Of a stretch of 64,000 nucleotides of DNA, positions 1 to 7,337 are shown piece after piece. Positions within the stretch are counted from its first letter, which is position 1. The number at the start of each line of letters is the position of its first letter. Location of the stretch: contig JAISBU010000008.1 in assembly GCA_031266015.1 (NCBI GenBank), positions 1-64,000 of the forward strand, in the 5' to 3' direction. The position numbers were made by a program, and so were the translations under genes. Source of the DNA: Prevotellaceae bacterium (GTDB lineage: Bacteria; Bacteroidota; Bacteroidia; Bacteroidales; UBA932). The notes under the pieces were generated by a model. The model saw nothing but the letters and a program-made list of their open reading frames with translations, was not told where the DNA came from and did not search any database.

Positions 1-247
1 CGCCGATGAAGGTTAATCCTGCCGGCAAAGTCAGGTTGCCGCTCAGTCCGCTGCAATTTTCGAATGCCCAGTCGCCAATGGCGGTTAATCCTGCCGGTAA
101 GGTGAGGCTATCGCTCAACTCGCTGCAGCTGTAAAACGCACCGCTGCCAATGGAGGTTAATCCTGCCGGTAAGGTCAGGTTGCCGCTCAATCCGCTACAA
201 CCGTTAAACGCATCCTCGCCAATGGAGGTTAGCCCTGCCGGCAGCTT
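1..247 (-). repeat. 72-bp tandem repeats encoding LRR_5 units
   Basis: The motif GGTTAATCCTGCCGG (plus strand) recurs at 11, 83 and 155, and as GGTTAGCCCTGCCGG at 227, an exact 72-bp period. Each unit encodes 24 residues with the pattern LPAGLTxIGxxAFxxCSxLSx. The high nucleotide identity suggests recent unit duplication or gene conversion inside the gene. Confidence 0.85.
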
Positions 248-1138
248 TACCGAGGTAAGGGACGTTTTAGCGAAGTAGGGATAGCTTGAGACATTGCAAA
301 ACGAATACTGCGGCATTTCGTTGGCCGGGTAGCTATTCCACCATGGATACGTTCCATCCTCTCCTTCGTAGGCCACCACGGTGGCTCCGCTCAAGTCCAG
401 CTCCGTAAGGAAAAGCATGTTGTCGCGCATAAATTTTACGTCGCGGGCGTCAATGCTGCCCGTAAGGGTTAGCTTCTGTACGCCGGCTATATTGGCTACG
501 CTTTGGAGCGTTCCTGCAGCGGTAAGCGCTGCGGTCATAGAAGGTATCAGCGTTAAGGGAGCGCCGGTAACAGTAACATTATCAATAGCCGCCGGAGGTT
601 GCTTTCCAAGACTCTCATCGTTACGCCAGCTGAACACCAGCCGCTTGTTGCCCTTCAAGGCAGGCACCGTGATGCTTGCCTGTCGCCAGCTGTCGGAGCC
701 GCTGAAAGTAGCCAGAGGGTTGCCAAGCGGCTCCCCTGCCGTTGGCGTAACGGTGGCTTCTACCAAAAACACCTGCAAGTCGTCGAAGCCGTTTTCACCG
801 CTTCCCTTCCAGTCAAAACTAATGGTGAGGCTTGAGGTCGAAGATAGGGTGACATCCGTGTAGAGATGCGCTACCGAAGAGCTGTCGGTGGCGTAATGGT
901 AGCTCCCCTCGTCATCGGAGATGTAGGCGGCCTTGCTGCCGGCTGCAGCAGCGCCGTTGCCGGCAACAGCGCCCACGCGCCACCGGTTGGTTTGGCCGTC
1001 GTTGGCAAAAGTCCAGCCCGCGAGCGCTGTGCCCGAACCTTCCTCAAAGGTTTCGGAAAGAATTGCTGTTTGGGCTTTGGCACCCACGTTCGCCAGCAGC
1101 GCTGCGGCAAGCCCAATGGTCAAGATTTTTGTTTTCAT
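1..1138 (-). CDS. BspA-like leucine-rich-repeat surface protein (3' end outside window)
   Basis: The reading frame is open from an ATG at 1138 down to the window edge, so 379 residues are visible and the C-terminus is missing; I checked the frame codon by codon and found no stop. Residues 1-22 (MKTKILTIGLAAALLANVGA...) form a Sec signal peptide. Residues about 25-190 resemble a choice-of-anchor J or cleaved-adhesin beta-sandwich: ETFEEG near the start, then ISFDWKGSG and FDDLQVFLVEA. From about residue 295 a 24-residue repeat begins (LPAGLTSIGEDAFNGCSGLS type), which is the LRR_5 or BspA repeat. Such proteins are usually surface-attached and bind host or partner surfaces. A T9SS sorting domain would be expected in the missing part. 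The class is confident; the ligand is unknown. Confidence 0.85.
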   Translation of the reverse strand, partial: MKTKILTIGLAAALLANVGAKAQTAILSETFEEGSGTALAGWTFANDGQTNRWRVGAVAGNGAAAAGSKAAYISDDEGSYHYATDSSSVAHLYTDVTLSSTSSLTISFDWKGSGENGFDDLQVFLVEATVTPTAGEPLGNPLATFSGSDSWRQASITVPALKGNKRLVFSWRNDESLGKQPPAAIDNVTVTGAPLTLIPSMTAALTAAGTLQSVANIAGVQKLTLTGSIDARDVKFMRDNMLFLTELDLSGATVVAYEGEDGTYPWWNSYPANEMPQYSFCNVSSYPYFAKTSLTSVKLPAGLTSIGEDAFNGCSGLSGNLTLPAGLTSIGSGAFYSCSELSDSLTLPAGLTAIGDWAFENCSGLSGNLTLPAGLTFIG

Positions 1139-1213
1139 ATGCTATATCCGTTAAGTAGTCAAGATTTTAGTTTACCGTAAATCATTTATATTCTAATTTT
1201 CAACCTCAAAAAG

Positions 1214-1636
1214 CTATCTTTTTACAAAATTTATTTTTTGCAGCGTGTTTTTGAGCTCTGGTATTTCTACCTCCATTACAGCCACCTCCCTCTTACCGTA
1301 GCTCACCTTGTCGTGCAAAACGATACTGCCTGCGCCGTCGGGTAGGGTGTAGGAGTAGAAGATGTAGTTGCCTTTGGTTTCTTTTCGCAGCTCTTTTGCC
1401 GGACAAATTTTGATGAGGTAGGTGTAGGCATCGGAAAAATCGCTTACGCTGACCACGGTGGTTGTGGCATCTTGTCCCTGTGGTTTTCCAATGGGCTTAT
1501 TGTCAGGGCAGAGTATATGTTTTACTCTATCCAGAGCTTGGCGTCCAGGTTCTGCCGCCTGAACTTGCGATACGCCAATGAAGGATAGCAGGACAACGAA
1601 AATGCCGATAAAGAATCTTTGTAACTTTGTTCTCAT
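1214..1636 (-). CDS. Small secreted protein of unknown function
   Basis: A 140-residue protein. Residues 1-28 (MRTKLQRFFIGIFVVLLSFIGVSQVQAAE) form a signal peptide with a likely cleavage after VQA. The mature part has two cysteines (ILCPDNKP and IKICPAKE) that could form a disulphide, and is otherwise a mix of predicted beta strands (NYIFYSYTLPDGAGSIVLHDK). I do not recognise a family. It lies between the BspA-like gene and the decayed Spy-like array, on the same strand, but the 75-bp gap to the BspA start gives no clear operon signal. Probably a periplasmic or exported protein. The gene call is supported by the signal peptide and frame; the function is unknown. Confidence 0.6.
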   Translation of the reverse strand: MRTKLQRFFIGIFVVLLSFIGVSQVQAAEPGRQALDRVKHILCPDNKPIGKPQGQDATTTVVSVSDFSDAYTYLIKICPAKELRKETKGNYIFYSYTLPDGAGSIVLHDKVSYGKREVAVMEVEIPELKNTLQKINFVKR

Positions 1637-1673
1637 GGAGTTGTTTTGATTTATGAATTAGGTTCAAGATTAG

Positions 1674-1807
1674 TTAATTCAGATATTCAGACTTTTTCTT
1701 AATAAATGCGTCAATATCGAATCCTCCTCCCTTCCGGTTCTCCTGGCCACTACAGAAAAAACGAAGTTAAACAATAGCGGCAAAAGCAGGATATTTTTTA
1801 ATTTCAT
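1674..1807 (-). pseudogene. Truncated, frameshifted copy of the Spy-like gene
   Basis: This stretch repeats the first ~40 codons of the neighbouring intact gene at 1823-2257, including the same upstream GGAGGAATTATAT leader. It starts MKLKNILLLPLLFNFVFSV. The copy then carries about 11 extra bases after the signal peptide, which moves the frame; the original frame resumes downstream as FDIDAFIKKKSEYLN and stops at TAA (1676-1674). The remaining ~100 codons of the parent are absent. It is a partial tandem duplication that has decayed. Confidence 0.75.
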
Positions 1808-1822
1808 ATATAATTCCTCCTT

Positions 1823-2257
1823 CTAATAGTTATAATCCCCCAACGTTTCTTTTCTATATTTATCATCGGCTTTTCGATACTTATTTATTTTTTCAGCGGA
1901 CAATATCTTTGCAAACTCCTTGAAGTACGCAGTACGCAGTATCGTTTCTCTTTTTTCCCCTTCCAGAGTTAAATAGATAATACGCTCTTTTTCCGCTTTG
2001 GTTTTGTATGCCGGTTTAAATGTCAACTCACGCCGTTCCCTATATAGCTCGTGGTTCGCTTTGTATATTTTCTTCGAAAGTTCAGCTTCCAACGGAATAA
2101 ACACTTCCGCCTCAGCATCTGTCAGGCTAAGTTCTTTTTTCAGAAACTCAGACTTTTTCTTAATAAATACATCAATATCAACTTCTTTTCCTCTCTGGGC
2201 TACAGCAAAAACGAAGCTGAACAATAGCAACAAAAACAGGATGCTTTTTAATTTCAT
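1823..2257 (-). CDS. Small Spy/CpxP-like periplasmic protein
   Basis: A 144-residue protein with a signal peptide (residues 1-20, MKLKSILFLLLLFSFVFAVAQ). The mature part is almost entirely charged amphipathic helix: FLKKELSLTDAEAEVFIPLEAELSKKIYKANHELYRERREL and a Lys/Glu-rich tail ending GDYNY. Helical periplasmic proteins with an LTxxE/LTDAEA segment are common next to envelope-stress systems in Bacteroidota and resemble Spy/CpxP chaperones in composition. A strong Shine-Dalgarno-like GAAGGAGGAAT sits just upstream of the ATG, which is unusual in this phylum. It lies in a tandem family: a broken copy follows at 1674-1807 and a possible relative's 3' end precedes it at 2300-2476. The family assignment is inferred from composition only. 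Confidence 0.6.
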   Translation of the reverse strand: MKLKSILFLLLLFSFVFAVAQRGKEVDIDVFIKKKSEFLKKELSLTDAEAEVFIPLEAELSKKIYKANHELYRERRELTFKPAYKTKAEKERIIYLTLEGEKRETILRTAYFKEFAKILSAEKINKYRKADDKYRKETLGDYNY

Positions 2258-2299
2258 ATATAATTCCTCCTTCTAATAGGTTAATAGTTATAATACGTT

Positions 2300-2476
2300 C
2301 TAATAGCTATAATACATTTCTTTAAGGTGAAATTTGCGAACCTCATCCTGTAAAAATAAGTAATAATCCTCTTCATCGTCGGCGCTGCTGTATGTACTCA
2401 CCGGTTTTATGTTATCGCTTTTCTGTTCAGCGAGAACCTTATCAGTATTTACATCAGCTTTGTCTGTGTTCCTTGC
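2300..2476 (-). pseudogene. 3' remnant of a gene upstream of the Spy-like array
   Basis: A 58-codon open stretch without a plausible start codon, bounded upstream by TGA (2479-2477) and ending at TAG. It encodes an acidic segment (STYSSADDEEDYYLFLQDE) and ends KEMYYSY, echoing the GDYNY end of the intact neighbour. The ends also match in DNA (TAATAGYTATAAT). Immediately upstream lies CCTTGTTC-type repeat DNA, so the 5' half may have been replaced by a repeat insertion. It could also be chance. Confidence 0.35.
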
Positions 2477-2734
2477 TCATGCTTTTTGTTCTTTTAATCC
2501 TTGTTCTTTGTTCCCCGCCATACGCTGCCAACTTGTTCCTTACTCATGTCATTGCGAGTTCGGCGAAGTTAATCTCATGTTCGCACCCTGCTGCCGTAGA
2601 GCCCGAAGGTATAAAACAGAGCTGCAGGACGCTTCCCTACATGGGGAAATGGTCAAACAGGTTTTCGGGACGGTTCCGGCACGCCGGAAACCATGAAATA
2701 GGGTTGCGATGGTGTGTGTTTAAAAGAAATTCCG
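2477..2734. other. Intergenic DNA, no supported gene
   Basis: The left part holds CCTTGCTC/TTGTTCTTT repeat text related to the repeats at 16.9, 26.7 and 52.5 kb. The rest contains ATTGCGAGTTCGGCGAAG-type text and no frame with convincing coding character. Confidence 0.4.
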
Positions 2735-2763
2735 ACACGGCCAAAGGTTTGGCCGTGTTTTTA
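2735..2763 (+). terminator. Hairpin with T-run, terminator-like
   Basis: Inverted arms ACACGGCCAAA and TTTGGCCGTGT with a minimal loop are followed by TTTTT. No gene on the plus strand ends here, so it may be a stray structured element or part of a repeat. Confidence 0.4.
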
Positions 2764-2898
2764 CGGCATACTTATAAGCAGTGCAGGGCATAACGTTAAA
2801 AGCTACTGCGCAAATGTAAGAAAAATTATGCTTATCCGCAAGGTTATCTATAATTTACGATTGATAGTCGGCAGCCGCACGTCAACGGTTAACGGAGG

Positions 2899-2924
2899 TA
2901 GAGACGCGGCGCGCCGCGTCTCTA
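2899..2924. repeat. Perfect 26-nt palindrome, dispersed-repeat type
   Basis: TAGAGACGCGGCG followed by its exact reverse complement. Palindromes of this GAGACGCGGCGCGCC type are common dispersed elements in bacterial genomes. It adjoins the repeat at 2925-3060. Confidence 0.7.
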
Positions 2925-3060
2925 CTATGAACGGCGCATCACGTGTTGTCCTATGCTATTGATTATCAGATATTTCCCTTAACATAATAGCATTATGCTT
3001 ACGGGTATCGTTCAGCCTGAGCAACGGGCATTGCTTAGGTTAACTACAAAACGCACGCAC
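2925..3060. repeat. Dispersed intergenic repeat, copy 1
   Basis: This segment matches 21929-22050: shared blocks include GTTGTCCTATRCTRTTGATT, then CTTAACATAATAGCATTATG, then CTTACGGGYATCGTTCAGCC and GGGCATTGCTTAG. Both copies lie between genes and carry the TTCAGCCTRAG...GGGCATTG motif also present in the 23-bp array at 27.4 kb. Confidence 0.75.
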
Positions 3061-3104
3061 GCTGGTCAATTGTAAATAGTCAATGGTAAATGGAAAAGAT
3101 GCTC

Positions 3105-3992
3105 CTACTTCAGCAGGAAGTCGCCTTGTCCGGCCATAGCGCCATCCATGTACACCTGAATCTCATACTTACCCTTTGGCAGCTTTACGTTGTTGGTGTC
3201 AAAGAATATGCAGGTTTCCAGCTCCGAACTTTGATAATCAATTTCGCGCATGGCAGAGTACGCCAAACGCTCAATCTTGGTATCGAAGGTGCCATTTTCG
3301 GCGCTAGCCAGCAGGCTTTTGTCCGGCGCTATAATCCGTATGTAGGCAATACGCACACCGGGCTTGGCAATGGTGTTTTCGTTAATGGTGAAGCATGCTT
3401 TAATCTTCCTGGTACGGCTGGCGTAGCGAGTGTCTTTGTCGCGGCTGTTAAGCCCTGTAACCTCAGCGTTGCGTATCTTGATTACCGATCCTTTTTCAAT
3501 TTGTGAAGTCAAAGATGCCTTTTCTTCCGTCAACTTTTTGTTTTCCTCTTTAGATTGTGTCAATGATTGTTTTACCGATTCGTTCTCGGTAACGAGCTGC
3601 TGATTTAGCGTATTCAAAGAGTCAATCTGCTGAATGTAGCTGCGCATGATGGCGCGCAAGGTGTTGGCTTCCTTTTCGTATTCTCTGATTTTGGTAACGC
3701 TGATTTGCTCATTGGTTTTCATTTTCTTCATGAGCGTTTGAATCTTTGCCTTTTCCACCTCCAGCTCATCCTTGATGCTCTGGTTGGAGGTCTTAAGGCT
3801 TCCATACTCCCATAGCGTATTGCTCAGCTGTTTTTGAATGCTGTCACGTGCAGCAACCATCTCGCGTTCGTTGTTGCGCCATTTGCCCGCTTCATGAGCG
3901 TACCAACCTATCATGCCGCATAGCACAAGACCGAGTAGCAGTATAGTAATGACGTATTTTCTGTTTGTATTCTTTTCAGCCTGTTGTTCCAT
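3105..3992 (-). CDS. Single-pass membrane coiled-coil protein
   Basis: A 295-residue protein with one membrane segment at residues 13-31 (VITILLLGLVLCGMIGWYA). A long Glu/Lys/Gln-rich coiled coil runs over residues about 36-165 (IMRSYIQQIDSLNTLNQQL...). A globular domain of about 125 residues follows (VTGLNSRDKDTRYASRTRKIKACFTINEN... ending YEIQVYMDGAMAGQGDFLLK). The C-terminal domain looks like a beta-sandwich; I recall conserved Bacteroidota proteins with this layout but no assigned function. A short N-terminus and positive residues before the helix suggest the bulk lies in the periplasm. It follows the ABC ATPase gene on the same strand with a 45-bp gap, so co-transcription is possible. 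Confidence 0.7.
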   Translation of the reverse strand: MEQQAEKNTNRKYVITILLLGLVLCGMIGWYAHEAGKWRNNEREMVAARDSIQKQLSNTLWEYGSLKTSNQSIKDELEVEKAKIQTLMKKMKTNEQISVTKIREYEKEANTLRAIMRSYIQQIDSLNTLNQQLVTENESVKQSLTQSKEENKKLTEEKASLTSQIEKGSVIKIRNAEVTGLNSRDKDTRYASRTRKIKACFTINENTIAKPGVRIAYIRIIAPDKSLLASAENGTFDTKIERLAYSAMREIDYQSSELETCIFFDTNNVKLPKGKYEIQVYMDGAMAGQGDFLLK

Positions 3993-4037
3993 GATGTACA
4001 GATTTTGGGTGTTTGTATTGAATTTAGAAAAGAGGGC

Positions 4038-4955
4038 TTATGTGTTGCCGGTCAGCTCTCTGAAAATATCTTCCAGCTGCTTTTGCTGCTGCTGCATGCC
4101 AATGATGGTGTACTTGTTTTCTACCGCAAAATTAAATATTTGAGGGCGAATATCCTCACTTTTCCGGGCGCTAATAGAAAATATTTTGTTGCCGGTTTTT
4201 TGAACCTGGGCTGCGAATTCAGCTTGAGATAGCAGCTGCTCATTGATGTTATCCAAAAATTCCACCTCCACCTGCCATTGCGACGATAGCTGTGCCTGCC
4301 TTCGAATGTTTCCGGGGGTATCGTGAGCAACAATTTGTCCTTTGTTTACAATAATCACGTTGCTGCAAACCGCCTCTACCTCCTGCATTATGTGTGTAGA
4401 CAGGATTACCGTTTTTTCTTTACCCACTTCACGAATCAGCTGACGAATGTCTGCCAGCTGATTGGGGTCAAGACCGGCGGTGGGCTCGTCCAAAATCAGC
4501 ACGCTCGGATTGTGGAGTAGCGCTTGGGCAAGTCCCACCCGCTGACGGTAGCCTTTGGAGAGCTGTCCTATTTTCTTGCTGCGCTCAGGCGTTAATCCGG
4601 TAATTCCTATGGTGTTTTCTACGGTGGATCTGACATTTTTTATTCCGTACATGCCCGCTACCAGCTGCAGGTACTCATAAATGTACAAATCCAAGTATAG
4701 CGGGTTGTGCTCGGGAAGGTATCCTGCGGTTTTGCGAACCTCAAGGGATTGTTCAACCACGCTCAAATCGTTGACAAAGGCTTGTCCGGATGTCGGCGGA
4801 ATGTAGCCTGCCAAAATTTTCATCATGGTTGATTTTCCTGCCCCATTGGGCCCGAGAAGCCCTACGACCTGTCCTTTACCCACCTCAAAAGATACGCTGT
4901 TCAGCGCGGCTTGAGCGCCGTACATTTTGCTGATGTTTTTTACGGTAATGGACAC
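4038..4955 (-). CDS. gldA: GldA-like ABC transporter ATP-binding protein
   Basis: A 305-residue ABC ATPase. It shows Walker A GPNGAGKST at residues 35-43, the signature LSKGY at 132-136, Walker B LILDEP at 152-157 and the switch His188 (STHIM). The length, and a C-terminal domain of about 85 residues after the ATPase, match GldA, the ATPase of the Bacteroidota gliding-associated GldA-GldFG transporter. GldF and GldG permease genes are not adjacent here, so the partner must be elsewhere or the substrate may differ. A TAnnTTTG promoter box lies 25 bp upstream. The ABC ATPase call is certain; the GldA identity is likely but not proven. Confidence 0.8.
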   Translation of the reverse strand: MSITVKNISKMYGAQAALNSVSFEVGKGQVVGLLGPNGAGKSTMMKILAGYIPPTSGQAFVNDLSVVEQSLEVRKTAGYLPEHNPLYLDLYIYEYLQLVAGMYGIKNVRSTVENTIGITGLTPERSKKIGQLSKGYRQRVGLAQALLHNPSVLILDEPTAGLDPNQLADIRQLIREVGKEKTVILSTHIMQEVEAVCSNVIIVNKGQIVAHDTPGNIRRQAQLSSQWQVEVEFLDNINEQLLSQAEFAAQVQKTGNKIFSISARKSEDIRPQIFNFAVENKYTIIGMQQQQKQLEDIFRELTGNT

Positions 4956-4979
4956 GTTTGGCTATAAACTTGTAATATA

Positions 4980-4987
4980 CAAAGTTA
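4980..4987 (-). promoter_or_regulatory. Bacteroidota -7 promoter box for the gldA-like gene
   Basis: On the minus strand the sequence reads TAACTTTG, an exact match to TAnnTTTG, 25 bp before the ATG. No clear -33 TTTG is present. The divergent gene at 5066 has the same octamer. Confidence 0.45.
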
Positions 4988-5031
4988 GGTAAAAACGGCG
5001 TTGTAAATTAGGTTTAAGCCATTAAAAATGT

Positions 5032-5039
5032 TAACTTTG
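5032..5039 (+). promoter_or_regulatory. Bacteroidota -7 promoter box for the 5066 gene
   Basis: TAACTTTG matches TAnnTTTG exactly and lies 26 bp before the ATG at 5066. A TTTA about 20 bases upstream is a weak -33 element. It pairs with the divergent box at 4980-4987. Confidence 0.45.
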
Positions 5040-5065
5040 ACAGAGTATTTCTTATTTTCTGTATC

Positions 5066-5560
5066 ATGTGGAATCGTTATCCTATAAGAGCGCTAAAGTT
5101 CATAGTGTATTTTTACATCTTGTTTCTTCTGCTGTATGCTTTCATGTACCTGATGGGCATTGAAAATCCTGCCGGAAGTATAAAGCCGGACTGGCAGGCG
5201 TTGTTCAACCGTAGAATGATTTTGGGTATTGTCCTGTTGGGGTTGGCCTATCCGCTTATTGGCTTTAAATTGGTAAAACTTCAGCTGCCGGAGGGTGGTT
5301 TGGTTGCCCACGAGCGTGGGCTGAGGGATGCGGCTCAGCTGTGCGGCTTCAGGTTTAAGCAGGAGAGCGACGGATCGCTGCATTTTGTGGCGGAAAATCC
5401 TGTACGCCGAGCGCTGTCTGTTTATGAAGATAATGTGGTGGTTACTTTTGAGGATGATACGAATATTACAGTAACCGGACTTCGTAAGGATGTGGCTCGT
5501 ATTGAGCTGCGAATTAAAGATTACGTGCAGGATTTGAAGCGTCAAGCGGAGAAGGTTTAG
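5066..5560 (+). CDS. Two-helix membrane protein of unknown function
   Basis: A 164-residue protein with two membrane segments, at residues about 10-29 (FIVYFYILFLLLYAFMYLMG) and about 50-68 (MILGIVLLGLAYPLIGFKLV). A cytoplasmic or periplasmic alpha/beta domain of about 90 residues follows (GFRFKQESDGSLHFVAENPVRRALS... DNVVVTFEDDTNITVTGLRKDVARIELRIKDYV). The C-terminal pattern looks like a small ferredoxin-like or PH-like fold. I recall conserved hypothetical proteins of this type in Bacteroidales but no function. The YitT gene follows 70 bp downstream on the same strand. Confidence 0.65.
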   Translation: MWNRYPIRALKFIVYFYILFLLLYAFMYLMGIENPAGSIKPDWQALFNRRMILGIVLLGLAYPLIGFKLVKLQLPEGGLVAHERGLRDAAQLCGFRFKQESDGSLHFVAENPVRRALSVYEDNVVVTFEDDTNITVTGLRKDVARIELRIKDYVQDLKRQAEKV

Positions 5561-5630
5561 GATTTCAAATTCCAAATTTGAGACATGCGCGATGTAACCG
5601 GGTGACCATTTGTAAATCGTCAATCATAAA

Positions 5631-6584
5631 TTGCTTGTGAATAAGAGCTTCTTTCCCATACTAAAGGATTACGCTATTATCACGCTGGGGCTGCTGATTT
5701 TTGCCTTTGCGTGGGTGGCTTTCATCATCCCAAACGAAATTGTCGGTGGTGGCGTCAGCGGTATAAGTGCGCTGGTGCTTTACGCCACGGGCATTAAGTT
5801 TGAGTACACCTATTTTACCATTAACGTGCTGCTTTTTGTAGTTGGGGCTGCAGTATTGGGACGACAATTCGGGATTAAAACGCTGTATAGCATTCTGGTT
5901 TCCACTTTGATGTTTCACCTGCTGCCAAAATGTATTCCCCACTCATTAATTGAACAGGTGCAGTCCGAGAAAAATTTGCTGCTGTGGGTAATTGTAGGCG
6001 GTATTATAGAGGGAGTAGGTATTGGAATTGCGTTTACACGTGGCGGAAATACCGGTGGTACGGATATTATTGCGCTGATTGTAAATAAGTTTAAGCACAT
6101 CAATCCGGGGCGGGTATTGCTATACTGCGATGTAGTAATTATTGGTTCGGCAATTTTTCTCCCCGATAGAACTATCATTACGGTGGTGTACGGTTACATC
6201 ATGATAGCTGTTTCTACCTACGTAATCGACGTTTTGATTGTGGGTTCAAAGCAGTCCATGCAAATACTTATTTTCTCCGAAAAGAGTAGCCAGATTGCCG
6301 GTAGAATAAGCGAGGTAACAGAGCGCGGCGTGACTATGGTGCATGCAACCGGTTGGTACACTAAGCGCGAAAAACCTGTGGTTTTGGTTATCGTGCGCAA
6401 ATATGAGATAACTGATGTTTACCGTATCGTTAAGGAAATTGACCCAAAAGCATTTGTGTCGACTTCCAGCGCTACAGGTGTTTACGGCGAGGGATTTGAG
6501 CCCATAAAAGATGGTTCTGTGCTACCTAAGAGGAAGAAAAAAGCAAAAACAGAGGGCAATGGCGAATGTCATTTGCGGGCTTGA
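5631..6584 (+). CDS. YitT family membrane protein (DUF161 + DUF2179)
   Basis: A 317-residue protein with several hydrophobic helices over residues about 8-215: FPILKDYAIITLGLLIFAFAWVAFIIPNEIVGGGVSGIS is the signature start of the YitT family, and GIGIAFTRGGNTGGTDIIALIVN is its conserved Gly-rich centre. Residues about 220-300 form the soluble DUF2179 domain (MQILIFSEKSSQIAGRISEV... GVTMVHATGWYTKREKPVVLVIVRKYE). The family is widespread and lacks a proven substrate. No ATG is available: the frame opens with TTG at 5631, and GTG at 5637 is an equally good start. The C-terminal tail is basic (KRKKKAK). Confidence 0.85.
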   Translation: MLVNKSFFPILKDYAIITLGLLIFAFAWVAFIIPNEIVGGGVSGISALVLYATGIKFEYTYFTINVLLFVVGAAVLGRQFGIKTLYSILVSTLMFHLLPKCIPHSLIEQVQSEKNLLLWVIVGGIIEGVGIGIAFTRGGNTGGTDIIALIVNKFKHINPGRVLLYCDVVIIGSAIFLPDRTIITVVYGYIMIAVSTYVIDVLIVGSKQSMQILIFSEKSSQIAGRISEVTERGVTMVHATGWYTKREKPVVLVIVRKYEITDVYRIVKEIDPKAFVSTSSATGVYGEGFEPIKDGSVLPKRKKKAKTEGNGECHLRA

Positions 6585-6697
6585 CCCGCAATATCTTCCT
6601 TTCAATTCCGCGCTTTTTCATTTCCGGAGTATGTCTTCATAACATTTTTACATCGCCCAGGGAGTTGGGGCACTTGAGAGCAACTTAATTTTATGCT

Positions 6698-6880
6698 ATG
6701 GGCAAAAGAGTTTTTCTGCTGCTGTTAGCAGGGCTGACCCTCTAGGGCGCATGGGCGCAGAGCTACGTGCTTGCGCAGCCCGGCAAGGAGTACGCCATTG
6801 TGAGCGCAGCTGCAGGCGTTAACGGCACGCCGCTGTACCCGTGGTACCGGAACGGACTCCCCGTTAGCTGTGTCCAGTAA
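6698..6880 (+). pseudogene. Remnant of a secreted Ig-like/WYRNG protein with internal stop
   Basis: An ATG at 6698 opens a signal peptide (MGKRVFLLLLAGLTL) interrupted by TAG at codon 16. The same frame continues GAWAQSYVLAQPGKEYAIVS and reaches LYPWYRNGLPVSCVQ before TAA. The AWAQ cleavage site and the WYRNG motif are typical of the large secreted Ig-like or FISUMP-type proteins of gut Bacteroidota. The rest of the gene is missing. Surrounding DNA (6585-6697 and 6881-7337) has no convincing gene. Confidence 0.6.
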
Positions 6881-7337
6881 ATTGAAATGCTATGGATTAA
6901 AAATACGATTCGGTATATTTTGTCTTAACTCCTACTTTACAATTCATAATTGGGATGGCGTGTGAGTGCGTTGTTGTCATGAGCGAAGCCTCTCAAGTCG
7001 TGATAACGTGTCATCGTTGTGTAAGCTTGAGCTGCATCGACAAGCACGCCGGTAAGCTGTACAATTTAAAAGTACCTCTTTGGCTACCTGTTCGTATGGG
7101 CTTTGCAGAGCCTCCGGTGCGAGTGGTGGGTGGAGGGATTTTTCACTTCAGCTGACAGCTGAGCTGAAAATACTTAAATATCAAACACATAAATAGCTGC
7201 TTCTTTTAAGTTTTTTTAGCACTATACAAGGTAAGAACACATAAGGAATAGAATACTTTTAGCTATCTTTAAAACTTGAATTTAAGCCACACGTAGATTG
7301 TTCAACATGTTGATTATGAGTATTATCCAGGTGTGTA
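6881..7337 (+). other. Intergenic DNA upstream of purH, no supported gene
   Basis: A 66-codon frame at 6955-7155 has no recognisable domain, signal or ribosome binding site. The last ~150 bases are AT-rich and contain TATCTTTA and TACTTTTA, near-matches to TAnnTTTG, which may hold the purH promoter. Confidence 0.4.

Noticed and set aside
381-1180. Several plus-strand and minus-strand open frames over the BspA-like gene
   Set aside because: They are in other frames of the verified minus-strand gene running from 1138 to the window edge and show no domain or signal.
6955-7155. 66-codon plus-strand frame
   Set aside because: No family, signal peptide or start context; composition resembles random intergenic DNA.
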